From Brevibacterium sp. S22 (GTDB lineage Bacteria > Actinomycetota > Actinomycetes > Actinomycetales > Brevibacteriaceae): a DNA stretch of 64,000 bases. This document shows positions 16,694 to 25,594 of the stretch, one piece after another. How positions within the stretch are numbered: position 1 is the first letter of the stretch; each line of letters begins with the position of its first letter. The notes beneath the pieces are model-generated. The model was not told the DNA's origin and made no database searches. It was given only the letters and a program-made list of their open reading frames with translations. The position numbers and the translations under genes are program-made. Where the stretch lies: assembly GCF_004745485.1 (NCBI RefSeq), contig NZ_RHFG01000003.1:124001-188000 (forward strand), written 5' to 3'.

Positions 16694-17409
16694 CGTGAAC
16701 CTCCTTGAGGTCGATCATTGCTGTGGATGAGTGGTCTGGTCAGTTCCGAAGTCGGAATGTGGGTGGTGCACACATGGTCTCCCTGTGCCAACGACGACAG
16801 CCGGCGCACATCGACGCCGAGGTAGTCGGAGAACATCGCGAGTTCTGCTTCGCAGATCTCCGGGTACTCCGCTGCCACGGCTTGGATCGGGCAGTGCCCC
16901 TGGCACAGCTGCATCGCCTCCAACGGGGTTCCGGCCGCGACCGGTGTCGCCGAGGCGGCGTACCCTTCCCGTGTGAGTGCAGCAGCGAGTGCACGTGAGC
17001 GAGACGCCACTGTGGTGCCGCCGCGCTTGTCGAGCTCCGGTCCGAGTCGGTCCCGCAGTCGGCCCACGAGGTCTTCGGTGAAGTCCTCCACAGCCGATCT
17101 GCCGTGTTTGTCCTCCATGAAGCGCAGGATATTCACGGCCAACTCGTCGTAGGAATGACTGACCGAATCATGTCCGGCCGTCGTGACCACATAGTGCCGG
17201 GCCGGTCGGCCCCTGCCCGCCTGTTTGCCGGCGAGTTCACGGACCTCGATGAGGCCCTCGCTCTCCAGCGCGTCCAGGTGACGACGGATCGCTGCGGGAG
17301 TCAGCTCGAGGGCTTTGGCCAAAGACGAAGCGGTGATCGGCCCTTCGTCGAGCACCGACTGGAAGACCTTCTGCCGGGTTCGGCGGTCTTCCGTGTCGTT
17401 TGCAGCCAT
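16690..17409 (-). CDS. sufR: SufR-type Fe-S-binding transcriptional repressor
   Basis: A 239-residue winged-helix regulator. The HTH spans residues 12-65 ([34 protein letters not shown]), followed by the basic wing [12 protein letters not shown]. Four cysteines in the C-terminal domain, C169 and C173 (LCQGHCP), C186 and C214, have the layout of SufR cluster ligands. SufR with a [4Fe-4S] cluster represses the suf operon, and release of the cluster under iron or oxidative stress allows expression. It is the first gene of the operon, so it is autoregulated. A CAAC-N6-GTTG palindrome lies 21 bp upstream. AAGGAGG before the ATG fixes the start. Confidence 0.93.
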   Translation of the reverse strand: MAANDTEDRRTRQKVFQSVLDEGPITASSLAKALELTPAAIRRHLDALESEGLIEVRELAGKQAGRGRPARHYVVTTAGHDSVSHSYDELAVNILRFMEDKHGRSAVEDFTEDLVGRLRDRLGPELDKRGGTTVASRSRALAAALTREGYAASATPVAAGTPLEAMQLCQGHCPIQAVAAEYPEICEAELAMFSDYLGVDVRRLSSLAQGDHVCTTHIPTSELTRPLIHSNDRPQGGSR

Positions 17410-17430
17410 AATCCACCTCCTTGACTAACA

Positions 17431-17444
17431 CAACATTAGTGTTG
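17431..17444. promoter_or_regulatory. Probable SufR operator
   Basis: CAACATTAGTGTTG is a CAAC-N6-GTTG inverted repeat, the motif reported for cyanobacterial SufR. On the minus strand it overlaps a possible -10 TAATGT whose 17-bp upstream partner is TTACGG, so bound SufR would block the suf promoter. Confidence 0.75.
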
Positions 17445-17510
17445 CGTAATTTGTTCCGTAAAACTAGGTGAGCCTAACCATCACCCGATTCGACGCCGCT
17501 CATCTGCCGT

Positions 17511-17540
17511 TTCGACACCGGTTTCGACGCGTCGTAGAAT
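17511..17540 (+). promoter_or_regulatory. Promoter of the ABC exporter genes, probably leaderless
   Basis: TTCGAC (17511-17516), an 18-bp spacer and TAGAAT (17535-17540) end six bases before the GTG at 17547, which has no Shine-Dalgarno. Confidence 0.55.
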
Positions 17541-17546
17541 GGCCTG

Positions 17547-18464
17547 GTGTCCACTCCGGCCCTGACCATTCGCGGTCTCCAGTATTCCTACGGCACCCAC
17601 CGTGTCGTCGACGGAATCGACCTCACGGCCGAGACCGGATCCGTCCTCGGCGTACTCGGCCCCAACGGCGCCGGCAAGTCCACGACGATCTCTCTGGCCG
17701 TCGGCACCCGTCGTCCGGACTCAGGCACGGTGGAGATCTTCGGCCACGATCCGGTCACCGATCATGCCACGACGTCGCAGCTGGCCGGGGTCATGCTCCA
17801 GGACGGCGGACTGCCGATGAGCTCGAAGCCCCTGCAGGTGCTGCGCCATCTCTCCTCCCTCTATGAGAACCCCCGGCCGGTCGACGAGCTCGCCGATCCC
17901 CTGGGACTCCACGACTTCGCCGGTCGCACGATGCGCAGACTCTCCGGCGGGCAGAAACAGCGCGTGGCTCTGGCCGCAGCCCTCATCGGCCGGCCCCGGC
18001 TGGTCTTCCTCGACGAGCCCTGCGCCGGCCTCGATCCGCAGGCCCGCGAGGTCGTCCACAGCTTCATCCGCGATCTCGCCGAACGCGGAGTCGCCGTCGT
18101 CCTCACCACTCACGACCTCGCCGAAGCCGAGGAGCTCTCCGACGAAGTCGTCGTCATCGATCGTGGACGCATCATCGCCCAAGGAGCACCCGAAGAGCTC
18201 CGCAGCGCCTCCGCCGGGTCACGGTCGCTGACGATTCGTCTGGACTCCCCCGTCCCCGCCGATCTGGTCGATCGACTCGGTGAGCTCGGCCCAGCCTCGG
18301 CGCAGGACTCCCTCATCACCATCGACGGGGCGCCGACAGCGGCGCAGATCGCGGCCGCATGCACGGCCATCGCCGAGGCCGGGCTGCAGATCACGGACAT
18401 CGGAATGCAGAGGCAGTCCCTGTCCGATGTGTTCTTCGAGCTCACGGGGAGGCCGCTGCGATGA
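17547..18464 (+). CDS. ABC-2 type exporter, ATP-binding subunit
   Basis: A 305-residue ATPase of the DrrA/CcmA-like branch. Walker A GPNGAGKST is near residue 39, signature LSGGQKQRVALAAAL near 133, Walker B LVFLDEPCAGLDPQ near 150, and the switch histidine in LTTHDLAEAEEL. A C-terminal extension of about 85 residues resembles the regulatory part of DrrA-type proteins. It starts at GTG and overlaps the permease start by four bases (ATGA). This pair lies between suf and ctaA in related actinobacteria as far as I recall; a role in haem or respiratory-enzyme transport is guesswork. Confidence 0.87.
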   Translation: MSTPALTIRGLQYSYGTHRVVDGIDLTAETGSVLGVLGPNGAGKSTTISLAVGTRRPDSGTVEIFGHDPVTDHATTSQLAGVMLQDGGLPMSSKPLQVLRHLSSLYENPRPVDELADPLGLHDFAGRTMRRLSGGQKQRVALAAALIGRPRLVFLDEPCAGLDPQAREVVHSFIRDLAERGVAVVLTTHDLAEAEELSDEVVVIDRGRIIAQGAPEELRSASAGSRSLTIRLDSPVPADLVDRLGELGPASAQDSLITIDGAPTAAQIAAACTAIAEAGLQITDIGMQRQSLSDVFFELTGRPLR

Positions 18465-19192
18465 CATTCAGGCGCATCGTCTCCCAGACGAAGTTCGAGA
18501 CCCTGTCCGTTCTGCGCAACGGCGAACAGCTGCTGCTCTCAGTCATCTTCCCCCTCGGCCTGCTCGTCTTCCTCGCGAAGACACCCCTGCTCACCGGCCT
18601 CGGCGTCATCGACGCCGGTGCCGATCCGCTGTCGATCGCCGTACCCGGGGCGCTGAGCCTGAGCCTGGCCTCCAGCGCATTCACCGGTCAGGCGATCGCG
18701 ACCGCCTTCGACCGCCGGTACGGAGTGCTGCGGCAGTTGGCGACGACTCCGCTGGGCACGAACGGGCTCATCCTCGGCAAGCTCGGCGCCGTCATCGTCG
18801 TCGTCCTCATCCAGTACGCGCTCGTCTTCACCGTCGCGGCGGCTCTCGGTTTCCGAGGACCCGTCGACGTCCTCGGACTCGTCCTGGCCACACTGCTCGG
18901 CACCGCTTCGCTGCTGTCTCTCGGACTGCTCATGGCCGGGACCGTCCGCGCCGAGGCGACATTGGCGGCCACGAACCTCATCTGGGTGCTCATGGCCGGC
19001 GTCGGTGGCCTCGTCATCGCGCATCCGGGAGAATGGGGAACAGTTGTGGGCTACCTGCCCTCCGGTGCACTCGGCGACGCCATGCGGTCCGCCATCGGAG
19101 ACGGCGGCACAGATATCAAGGCAATCATCGTGCTCCTGGTATGGGGGCTTGTGGGAACGCTTGCGGCACGCAGGTGGTTCCGATTCGAATGA
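18461..19192 (+). CDS. ABC-2 type exporter, membrane subunit
   Basis: A 243-residue permease with about six hydrophobic segments: near residues 28-45, 60-75, 107-130, 135-165, 170-195 and 220-240. An ABC-2 type layout is shown by TAFDRRYGVLRQLATTPLGTNGLILGKL, the conserved loop with LRQLATTPL before the third helix. The substrate is unknown. The start is the ATG at 18461, overlapping the stop of the ATPase; the frame is open further upstream but that part is a shadow of the ATPase gene. ctaA follows eight bases after the stop. Confidence 0.85.
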   Translation: MTFRRIVSQTKFETLSVLRNGEQLLLSVIFPLGLLVFLAKTPLLTGLGVIDAGADPLSIAVPGALSLSLASSAFTGQAIATAFDRRYGVLRQLATTPLGTNGLILGKLGAVIVVVLIQYALVFTVAAALGFRGPVDVLGLVLATLLGTASLLSLGLLMAGTVRAEATLAATNLIWVLMAGVGGLVIAHPGEWGTVVGYLPSGALGDAMRSAIGDGGTDIKAIIVLLVWGLVGTLAARRWFRFE

Positions 19193-19200
19193 GGAGAGAA

Positions 19201-20103
19201 GTGGTCACGAAGAAGATCCGCATCGCCGCTTGGGCCATGCTCATCGCCCAGGCCGGGATCATCCTGACCGGCGGAATCGTCCGGCTCACCGGCTCGGGAC
19301 TCGGGTGTTCGGACTGGCCGAAATGCACCCCCGATTCGCTCGTGGCCACCAGCGAGATGGGCATCCACGGCGCCATCGAGTTCGGCAACCGCCTCCTCGC
19401 AGTGGCTCTGGCGATCCTCGGCGTGTGCATTGCGCTCATGCTGTGGAATCACCGGAAGAAGCGCCCGGACCTCTTCTGGCTCAATATCGGGCTGCTGGCC
19501 ATCGTGCCCGTCCAGGCCGTCGTCGGCGGAATCACCGTGTGGACGAAGCTCAACCCCTGGGTCGTCGCCGGACACTTCGTTCCCTCGGCGGTCGCCGTCG
19601 GTGTTGCCGCCTATTTCGTCCGCCGCACCTATGACACAGGCGTGCGACTGAATGCCAAGGCTCCGTCGCCCCTTCCGGCACTGGGCTGGATCATCCTCGG
19701 CCTCACCGCCGTCATCGTCATATTCGGCGTGCTGACCACCGGTGCCGGACCTCACTCGGGCTCGACGATCTCGACCCGCAACAACCTCGACAACATCTGG
19801 ATCACACGACTCCATGCCGCACCGGTGTGGCTGCTCGTCATCGCTACGATCTCCGCCCTGGTGGTCGCCCGGAAGAAGGTGCAGACCGCGATGGTCGCGC
19901 CGCTGATCGTGCTCCTCATCGTCGAGATCGTGCAGGGAGTCATCGGATATGTGCAGTACTTCCTCGGCGTGCCCGAAGCCATCGTGGCTCTGCACATGGT
20001 CGGGCTGTCCGCTACGATCGCGGCCAGTGTCGCCGTCCTCGACAGCGCATACCCGAGAAGCATCGACGTTTCGTCCGGTCGCTTCCTGACCGCGGCAGTC
20101 TGA
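19201..20103 (+). CDS. ctaA: Haem A synthase
   Basis: A 300-residue membrane protein with eight hydrophobic helices in two four-helix halves. It oxidises the haem o methyl group to a formyl group to give haem a. Family marks are GGIVRLTGSGLGCSDWPKC (two cysteines as in Gram-positive CtaA), and haem-ligand histidines in IHGAIEFGNR, VVAGHFVPSA, RLHAAPVW and VALHMVGLSA. The start is the GTG after AGGAG at 19192-19196; an ATG 12 bases upstream is an alternative giving MRREVVTKK. It is the last gene of the exporter-ctaA unit and faces ctaB across a long perfect hairpin. Confidence 0.92.
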   Translation: MVTKKIRIAAWAMLIAQAGIILTGGIVRLTGSGLGCSDWPKCTPDSLVATSEMGIHGAIEFGNRLLAVALAILGVCIALMLWNHRKKRPDLFWLNIGLLAIVPVQAVVGGITVWTKLNPWVVAGHFVPSAVAVGVAAYFVRRTYDTGVRLNAKAPSPLPALGWIILGLTAVIVIFGVLTTGAGPHSGSTISTRNNLDNIWITRLHAAPVWLLVIATISALVVARKKVQTAMVAPLIVLLIVEIVQGVIGYVQYFLGVPEAIVALHMVGLSATIAASVAVLDSAYPRSIDVSSGRFLTAAV

Positions 20104-20117
20104 TCACGCTGCTGTCC

Positions 20118-20269
20118 GCGACCGTCCGAACGTGTGACCGCCTGATCGCTCAGTCTGCCTGAGCGCACCCCTGTCAACGACGGTCTGAACGATTCCCTGC
20201 CTGGGACTGCCTGAGTGTGCTTCTGTCTGCGACTGTCGGAACGAGTACCTGTCTGCGACTGCCGAAACT
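20118..20269. repeat. Degenerate 26-bp tandem repeat, about six units
   Basis: Units begin at 20118, 20151, 20177, 20203, 20229 and 20255 with an exact 26-bp step except for a 7-bp insertion after the first. Each opens with a version of GCGACTGcCtGAA (for example GCGACCGTCCGAA, ACGACGGTCTGAA, GCGACTGTCGGAA, GCGACTGCCGAAA), and the second half ends CCTGTCT or similar. As 26 is not a multiple of three it is not a protein repeat. Confidence 0.8.
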
Positions 20270-20549
20270 CCTCGGTTCAATGACCACAAACAGGAACGAG
20301 CCGCGAGGCGGACCGCCCATGCTGTTGGGCCGCTGCGGCACCGCAGTGCTGTACACACATTTCGATCGTTGACCGGCGAATCGGTACGCCTTCTTCTGAA
20401 ATGCCCACCGAAGAACGTGATGATTGCAGAGAAACCCAGACCACAATAGCCTTCACCACCTGCCCGTCAGCGTAAGCCGCCTCCCGCGCCTGTGGGCCCT
20501 CAGCGGGTGTCCACCTCCGGCGCTCACACAGAGGAAGCCCGCTCCGGGA

Positions 20550-20604
20550 CGCCTACAGACGAGGCCCGCCACCCATTGTGGGTGGCGGGCCTCGTCTGTA
20601 GGCG
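20550..20604. terminator. Bidirectional terminator with 26-bp perfect stem
   Basis: The arms 20550-20575 and 20579-20604 are exact reverse complements (core GACGAGGCCCGCCACCCA) around a TTG loop, between convergent ctaA and ctaB. No T tract follows on either side. Confidence 0.85.
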
Positions 20605-20633
20605 CAGTGTGTGCTCGGCGGTGGGCCGTCAGC

Positions 20634-21620
20634 TCACCAGACGCCGGGGATCAGAGTGGGGACGAACGGGTCGATGGCCACTGCCAGGAAGAGCAGCGAC
20701 AGGTAGGTGATCGAACCGTGGAAGACCTTCATCGCCTTGAGCGAGGTGCCGTCCTTGCCCTGTTTGGCGCGGGAGACCAGCGAGTAGCACGACCACAGGA
20801 ACCATGCTCCGGCGCCCACGGCCACGATCGTGTAGACCGGGCCCATGGGAGCGACGGGGATGAGCGCCAGAGAACATGCGATCATCGCCCACGTGTAGAG
20901 GATCATCTGCCGGCCGACGGATGTCGGCGGAACCTTCGAGGGCAGCATGGGCACTTCGGCGGCGTCGTAGTCAGCCTTGTATTTGATCGCCAGCGGCCAG
21001 TAGTGCGGCGGGGTCCAGAAGAAGACGACGAGGAAGAGCAGCACCGGTTCCCAAGCGACTCCCCCGGTCACGGCCGACCAGCCGATGAGCACGGGCATGC
21101 AGCCGGCGGCGCCGCCCCACACGATGTTCTGTGAGGTGCGGCGTTTGAGGACGAGGGTGTAGAAGACGGCGTAGAGCAGGATCGCCGAGGCGGTGAGGCC
21201 CGCCGTGACCCAGTTCGTGAATCCGCCGAGCCAGAAGATCGAGCCGATGCCCAGCACGAAGGCGAAGATCAGCGCAGAGCGGGGGCTGATCTCACCGGTG
21301 ACGAGGGGACGATCCTTCGTCCGCTCCATCTTCGCGTCGATGTCACGGTCGACATAGCAGTTGAAGACCGACGCCGAAGCCGCTGCGGCGGCTCCGCCGA
21401 TGAGGGTGTTGATGACCAGCCAGATGTTCGGCAGGCCCTGAGCAGCCAGGAACATCACGGGTGCGGTCGTGACGAGGAGCAGCTCGATGACACGCGGTTT
21501 GGTCAGTGAGATATAGGCACTGATGATCGAACGTGGTCGGGTTGCGAGTTTCTGCTCGTCGATGGCCCTCTGCAGAGGTCGTTCACTCTGCTCTTCCCGG
21601 TTCTGACGAAGTTTGCTCAC
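20634..21620 (-). CDS. ctaB: Haem O synthase (protohaem IX farnesyltransferase)
   Basis: A 328-residue UbiA-family prenyltransferase with about nine membrane helices. It attaches a farnesyl group to protohaem to give haem o, the substrate of CtaA. The first aspartate-rich motif is NCYVDRDIDAKMERTKDRPL near residue 110, and the second, YKADYDAAEVPMLP, near 235. The GTG at 21618-21620 (VSKLRQNREE) is preferred because the frame before it is not family-like, although the ribosome site (AAGGG) is weak. It follows the small membrane protein gene by ten bases in one unit and ends 30 bp from the shared terminator. Confidence 0.92.
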   Translation of the reverse strand: MSKLRQNREEQSERPLQRAIDEQKLATRPRSIISAYISLTKPRVIELLLVTTAPVMFLAAQGLPNIWLVINTLIGGAAAAASASVFNCYVDRDIDAKMERTKDRPLVTGEISPRSALIFAFVLGIGSIFWLGGFTNWVTAGLTASAILLYAVFYTLVLKRRTSQNIVWGGAAGCMPVLIGWSAVTGGVAWEPVLLFLVVFFWTPPHYWPLAIKYKADYDAAEVPMLPSKVPPTSVGRQMILYTWAMIACSLALIPVAPMGPVYTIVAVGAGAWFLWSCYSLVSRAKQGKDGTSLKAMKVFHGSITYLSLLFLAVAIDPFVPTLIPGVW

Positions 21621-21630
21621 GCCCTTGATT

Positions 21631-22188
21631 CTACCTGCTGTCGAAGTTTTTTCCAGTCGCGCGAAGGCGAGTCGAATCACTGACGATGCGGACGAGGAAG
21701 GCCACTGCGGCGCACACGGGAGCAAGCACGATGACCTGCACGATGAGTGCCGAGAGGAAGCTCAGCGGGGCCGACTGCGGATCCGTTCCGAGGACGCCCA
21801 AATCGACGCACAGACCGAGGACGCCGGCGAGGACGGAATAGCTCAGAGCCGTCGTCCACACCAGTCCGCCGCGTCGGGCGTTGAGCATCACAGCCAACGC
21901 TGCGGCGAAGGGCGTGAGCAGCAGCAGAGTGCCCAGTGTCCAGAGCCCGAGCTCGCCGAGGTCGACGCTGCCGCGCAGCGGCTGTCCGATCGCCGACGAC
22001 ACGGCGATGGTCGTCAAAGCGAAGAACACGGGGCATGTCGCCCCGAACCGGGAGAGTGCTCGACGGAGCCGTCTGGTCTGGTGGGCCACCTCGGCGAGGT
22101 CGGGACGCCTGCCCGCGAACCACTCGGGTCGCCGGTCCGCGTTGTCTGCTCCAGCGGCATCGATCACGGGATCAGCACCCTCGCTCAC
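21631..22188 (-). CDS. Putative four-helix membrane protein upstream of ctaB
   Basis: A 185-residue protein that I do not recognise. The first 50 residues are hydrophilic and Arg/Asp-rich; then come four hydrophobic segments near residues 52-68, 80-100, 110-130 and 140-165, and a basic tail ending LRATGKNFDSR. It begins at GTG 22186-22188 with AGGAGAGG about eight bases upstream. It is the first gene of a unit with ctaB, so a membrane role near haem o synthesis is possible, but nothing in the sequence shows it. Confidence 0.72.
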   Translation of the reverse strand: MSEGADPVIDAAGADNADRRPEWFAGRRPDLAEVAHQTRRLRRALSRFGATCPVFFALTTIAVSSAIGQPLRGSVDLGELGLWTLGTLLLLTPFAAALAVMLNARRGGLVWTTALSYSVLAGVLGLCVDLGVLGTDPQSAPLSFLSALIVQVIVLAPVCAAVAFLVRIVSDSTRLRATGKNFDSR

Positions 22189-22412
22189 CCTGTCACCTCT
22201 CCTGTCGACGACGGTCTCTGCTCGGTCTTCTCGTCACGCAGCAGTTGTTGAATGTCGAATCACAGCTGTGCGCGAGATGACACTCTACCCGTCAGTAGCC
22301 TGAATGTCTCGCACCCCGCTGGTGCGACCGGCAGACAAGGGCGGCGCTTCCGGCATCCGACGGGTAGAGTTTGAATGCACGCTCTCAGACGAACGAAGGA
22401 TCGCTCGACGAC

Positions 22413-24494
22413 ATGACAACTCTGTCCTGGACTGAACTCGACAATCGCGCAGTCGACACTGCCCGCCTCCTCGCCGCGGATGCGGTGCAGAAAGCTGGGA
22501 ACGGACACCCGGGCACTGCAATGAGCCTGGCTCCCATCGCCCACTACCTGTATCAGCACGGACTCACTCACGACCCGGCCGACCCGACTTGGGTCGGCCG
22601 TGATCGTTTCGTCCTCTCCTGCGGTCACAGTTCGCTCACCCAGTACATCCAGCTCTACCTGGCCGGATTCGGGCTCGAACTCGACGATCTGAAGGCGCTG
22701 CGCACGTGGGGTTCGCTGACCCCGGGTCACCCCGAGGTCGGGCACACCGCCGGCGTCGAGATCACCACCGGACCGTTGGGCTCCGGACTGGCCTCGGCCG
22801 TGGGCATGGCCATGGCCGCTCGCCGTGAACGCGGACTCTTCGACCCCGAGGCCGCCCCCGGCACCTCGCCGTTCGATCACTCGATCGTCGTGCTCGCCTC
22901 CGACGGCGACCTCGAAGAGGGTGTGTCCGGTGAAGCGTCCTCGCTGGCCGGTACGCAGGAGCTGTCGAATCTGCTGGTCATCTGGGACGACAACAAGATC
23001 TCCATCGAAGACGACACCGCGATCGCCTTCGGCGAGGACACCTCCGCCCGCTACGCCGCCTACGGCTGGCACGTACAGCACGTCGACTTCACCGCAGGCG
23101 ACGACTACAACGAGGACATCGCAGCCTTCCACGCCGCCGTCGAGGCCGCGCGCGCCGATAACCGCCCGTCGTTCATCCGACTGTCGACGATCATCGCCTG
23201 GCCGTCTCCGAACGCACAGAACACCGGCGGATCGCACGGTTCGGCGCTCGGTGAGGACGAGATCCGGGCTACCAAGGAGATCCTCGGCTTCGATCCCGAG
23301 AAGACCTTCACCGTCGACGACGAGGTCCTCGCCCACACCCGTCAGGCCCTCGACCGCGGTCGTGCCGCTCACCTCGAATGGGACACATCCTTCGCCGAAT
23401 GGCGCAGCGCGAACCCGGATAACGCGGCTCTCTTCGACCGCCTGTCCAAGCGTGAGCTGCCCGCCGGTCTCGATGCGGCCTTCCCGGTCTTCGAACCCAG
23501 CGAGAAGGGCATCGCCACTCGCGCGGCCTCCGGTCAGGTGCTCAATGCGATCGCCGAGACCATGCCGGAGCTCTGGGGCGGTTCGGCCGACCTCGCAGGT
23601 TCGAACAACACACTGATCAAGGGTGAGCCGAGCTTCCTGCCCGCGCACCGTTCGACCGATGCGTTCTCCGGCAATGAGTACGGACGCAATATCCATTTCG
23701 GTGTCCGTGAGTTCTCCGCCGGCCTCATCGGCAACGGCATCGCCCTCCACGGCGGAACCCGCCCGTACACCGGCACGTTCCTCGTCTTCAGCGACTACCA
23801 GCGCCCGGCCGTGCGATTGGCCGCCCTCCAGCAGCTGCCGAACCTGTTCGTGTGGACCCACGATTCGATCGGCCTCGGCGAGGACGGTCCCACGCACCAG
23901 CCGATCGAGCACCTCTCGGCCCTGCGCGCCATCCCCGGCCTCGACGTCGTCCGTCCGGCCGATGCGAACGAGACCGCGGTCGTTTGGCGGAAGATCCTCG
24001 ACCGCACGGACGGACCCAGCGGACTCGTGCTGACCCGTCAGGCCGTGCCGGTCCTCGACCGTGAGAAGTACGCCCCCGTCTCCGAGGCGGCACGCGGCGG
24101 CTATGTGCTCACCGACTCCGGAGACCAGCCGGAGGTGGCGATCATCGCCAGCGGCTCCGAGGTCGCCATCGCCCTCGAAGCCGCCGAGGCTCTGCAGACC
24201 TCGGGCGTCGCTGCACGCGTCATCTCAATGCCGTGCCAGGAGTGGTTCGACGCTCAGCCGGAGGACTACCGGACCACAGTGCTGCCGCGCTCCCTCAAGG
24301 CCCGTGTGAGCATCGAAGCCGCCTCGGCGATGAGCTGGCACAGGTACCTCGGCGATGCCGGTCGTGCCGTGTCCATCGAACACTTCGGGGCGTCCGCGGA
24401 CTACCAGACCCTGTACGAGAAGTTCGGCATCACGGCCTCGGCCGTCGTCGACGCAGCCAAGGAATCCATCAACGCAGCAAAGGCGGAAGCATGA
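22413..24494 (+). CDS. tkt: Transketolase
   Basis: A 693-residue thiamine-diphosphate enzyme of the non-oxidative pentose phosphate pathway. The N-terminal domain has [14 protein letters not shown] and the diphosphate/metal motif [18 protein letters not shown]...[11 protein letters not shown]; the middle domain has [23 protein letters not shown], with the glutamate in [10 protein letters not shown] and [23 protein letters not shown]; the C-terminal domain begins near [14 protein letters not shown]. The ATG at 22413 ([10 protein letters not shown]) is used; GAAGGA is 12 bases upstream, rather far. The next gene, tal, overlaps by four bases (ATGA). Confidence 0.95.
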   Translation: MTTLSWTELDNRAVDTARLLAADAVQKAGNGHPGTAMSLAPIAHYLYQHGLTHDPADPTWVGRDRFVLSCGHSSLTQYIQLYLAGFGLELDDLKALRTWGSLTPGHPEVGHTAGVEITTGPLGSGLASAVGMAMAARRERGLFDPEAAPGTSPFDHSIVVLASDGDLEEGVSGEASSLAGTQELSNLLVIWDDNKISIEDDTAIAFGEDTSARYAAYGWHVQHVDFTAGDDYNEDIAAFHAAVEAARADNRPSFIRLSTIIAWPSPNAQNTGGSHGSALGEDEIRATKEILGFDPEKTFTVDDEVLAHTRQALDRGRAAHLEWDTSFAEWRSANPDNAALFDRLSKRELPAGLDAAFPVFEPSEKGIATRAASGQVLNAIAETMPELWGGSADLAGSNNTLIKGEPSFLPAHRSTDAFSGNEYGRNIHFGVREFSAGLIGNGIALHGGTRPYTGTFLVFSDYQRPAVRLAALQQLPNLFVWTHDSIGLGEDGPTHQPIEHLSALRAIPGLDVVRPADANETAVVWRKILDRTDGPSGLVLTRQAVPVLDREKYAPVSEAARGGYVLTDSGDQPEVAIIASGSEVAIALEAAEALQTSGVAARVISMPCQEWFDAQPEDYRTTVLPRSLKARVSIEAASAMSWHRYLGDAGRAVSIEHFGASADYQTLYEKFGITASAVVDAAKESINAAKAEA

Positions 24495-25594
24495 GTGAAC
24501 GTCTCCAGCAGCTCGGTGAAGCCGGGGTCTCGATCTGGCTCGACGACCTCTCGCGCACCCGGCTCGAGTCCGGCGACCTCGCCCGACTCATCGCGGACTC
24601 CTCCGTCACGGGAGTGACGACGAACCCGACCATCTTCGAGAACGCGATCTCCGCTTCCGACGATTATGATTCCGCCATCGCCGAACTCGGTGCCTCCGGC
24701 GCCGATGTGGATTCGGCCATCGAGGCCCTGACCACGGCGGATGTCGCCGAGGCGGCCCGCATGTTCCGACCGGTCTTCGAATCCACGGACGGTGAGGACG
24801 GCCGCGTGTCCATCGAGGTCGCTCCCCCGCTGGCCCATGATGCAGAAGGCACCGTGGCCGCGGCGAAGTCCCTGTGGGAACGCGTCGGCGAACCCAATGC
24901 GATGATCAAGATCCCCGCCACCGAGGAGGGGCTCCGGGCGATCTCCGAGACGATCGCAGCCGGGATCAGCGTCAACGTCACTCTCGTGTTCTCCCTATCT
25001 CGGTACCGTCACGTCGTCGAAGCCTTCCTCCAGGGGCTGGAGAAGGCTCGCGTCGCCGGACATGATCTCTCGACGATCCGGTCGGTGGCCTCGGTGTTCG
25101 TCTCCCGTGTGGATTCGGAGATCGATTCCCGTCTCGATGCCATCGACGATCCGAAGGCCGAAGACCTCAAGGGCAAGGCAGGAATCGCCAATTGCGTGCT
25201 TGCCCAAGAGATCCACTCGCAGCTGTTCACATCCGAACGCTTCCGGGTCCTCGAACTCGCCGGAGCCCGGCCGCAGCGCCTGCTGTGGGCCTCGACGGGA
25301 GTGAAGAATCCCGACTACGCCGACACGATGTATGTCACCGGTCTCGTCGCGCCGAACACCGTGAACACGATGCCCGAGACCACTCTGGAGGCCTTCGCCG
25401 ACCACGGTGAGGTCACCGGGCAGATCACGCCGGAGCACTATCGTGCCGCCGACGAGGTCTTCGATGCTCTGGCGCGACTGGGCATCGACTACGCCGACGT
25501 CATGACCGTGCTCGAAGAGCAGGGTCTGGAGAAGTTCGACGTCAGCTGGACCGAACTGCAGGACACGATCCGTACTGCGCTGGAACTCTCATGA
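24491..25594 (+). CDS. tal: Transaldolase
   Basis: A 367-residue transaldolase (the longer actinobacterial type), which moves a dihydroxyacetone unit between sugar phosphates via a Schiff base. The family opening SIWLDDLSRTRLESGDLARLI and GVTTNPTIFENAI are present, the Schiff-base lysine is in NAMIKIPATEEGLRAI near 140, and GARPQRLLWASTGVKNP and YVTGLVAPNTVNTMPETT lie further on. The ATG at 24491 overlaps the tkt stop. Its own stop overlaps the pgi ATG. Longer open sequence upstream is a shadow of tkt. Confidence 0.95.
   Translation: MSERLQQLGEAGVSIWLDDLSRTRLESGDLARLIADSSVTGVTTNPTIFENAISASDDYDSAIAELGASGADVDSAIEALTTADVAEAARMFRPVFESTDGEDGRVSIEVAPPLAHDAEGTVAAAKSLWERVGEPNAMIKIPATEEGLRAISETIAAGISVNVTLVFSLSRYRHVVEAFLQGLEKARVAGHDLSTIRSVASVFVSRVDSEIDSRLDAIDDPKAEDLKGKAGIANCVLAQEIHSQLFTSERFRVLELAGARPQRLLWASTGVKNPDYADTMYVTGLVAPNTVNTMPETTLEAFADHGEVTGQITPEHYRAADEVFDALARLGIDYADVMTVLEEQGLEKFDVSWTELQDTIRTALELS

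Larger units (their letters stand above)
20104..20633. other. 530-bp intergenic region between ctaA and ctaB
   Basis: No convincing gene on either strand. It holds a 26-bp tandem repeat array (20118-20269), a less GC-rich, structureless stretch (about 20280-20480) and a 26-bp perfect hairpin (20550-20604). Confidence 0.7.

Noticed and set aside
22260-23912. Minus-strand open frame of 550 codons
   Set aside because: Lies against transketolase, whose sequence is unmistakable.
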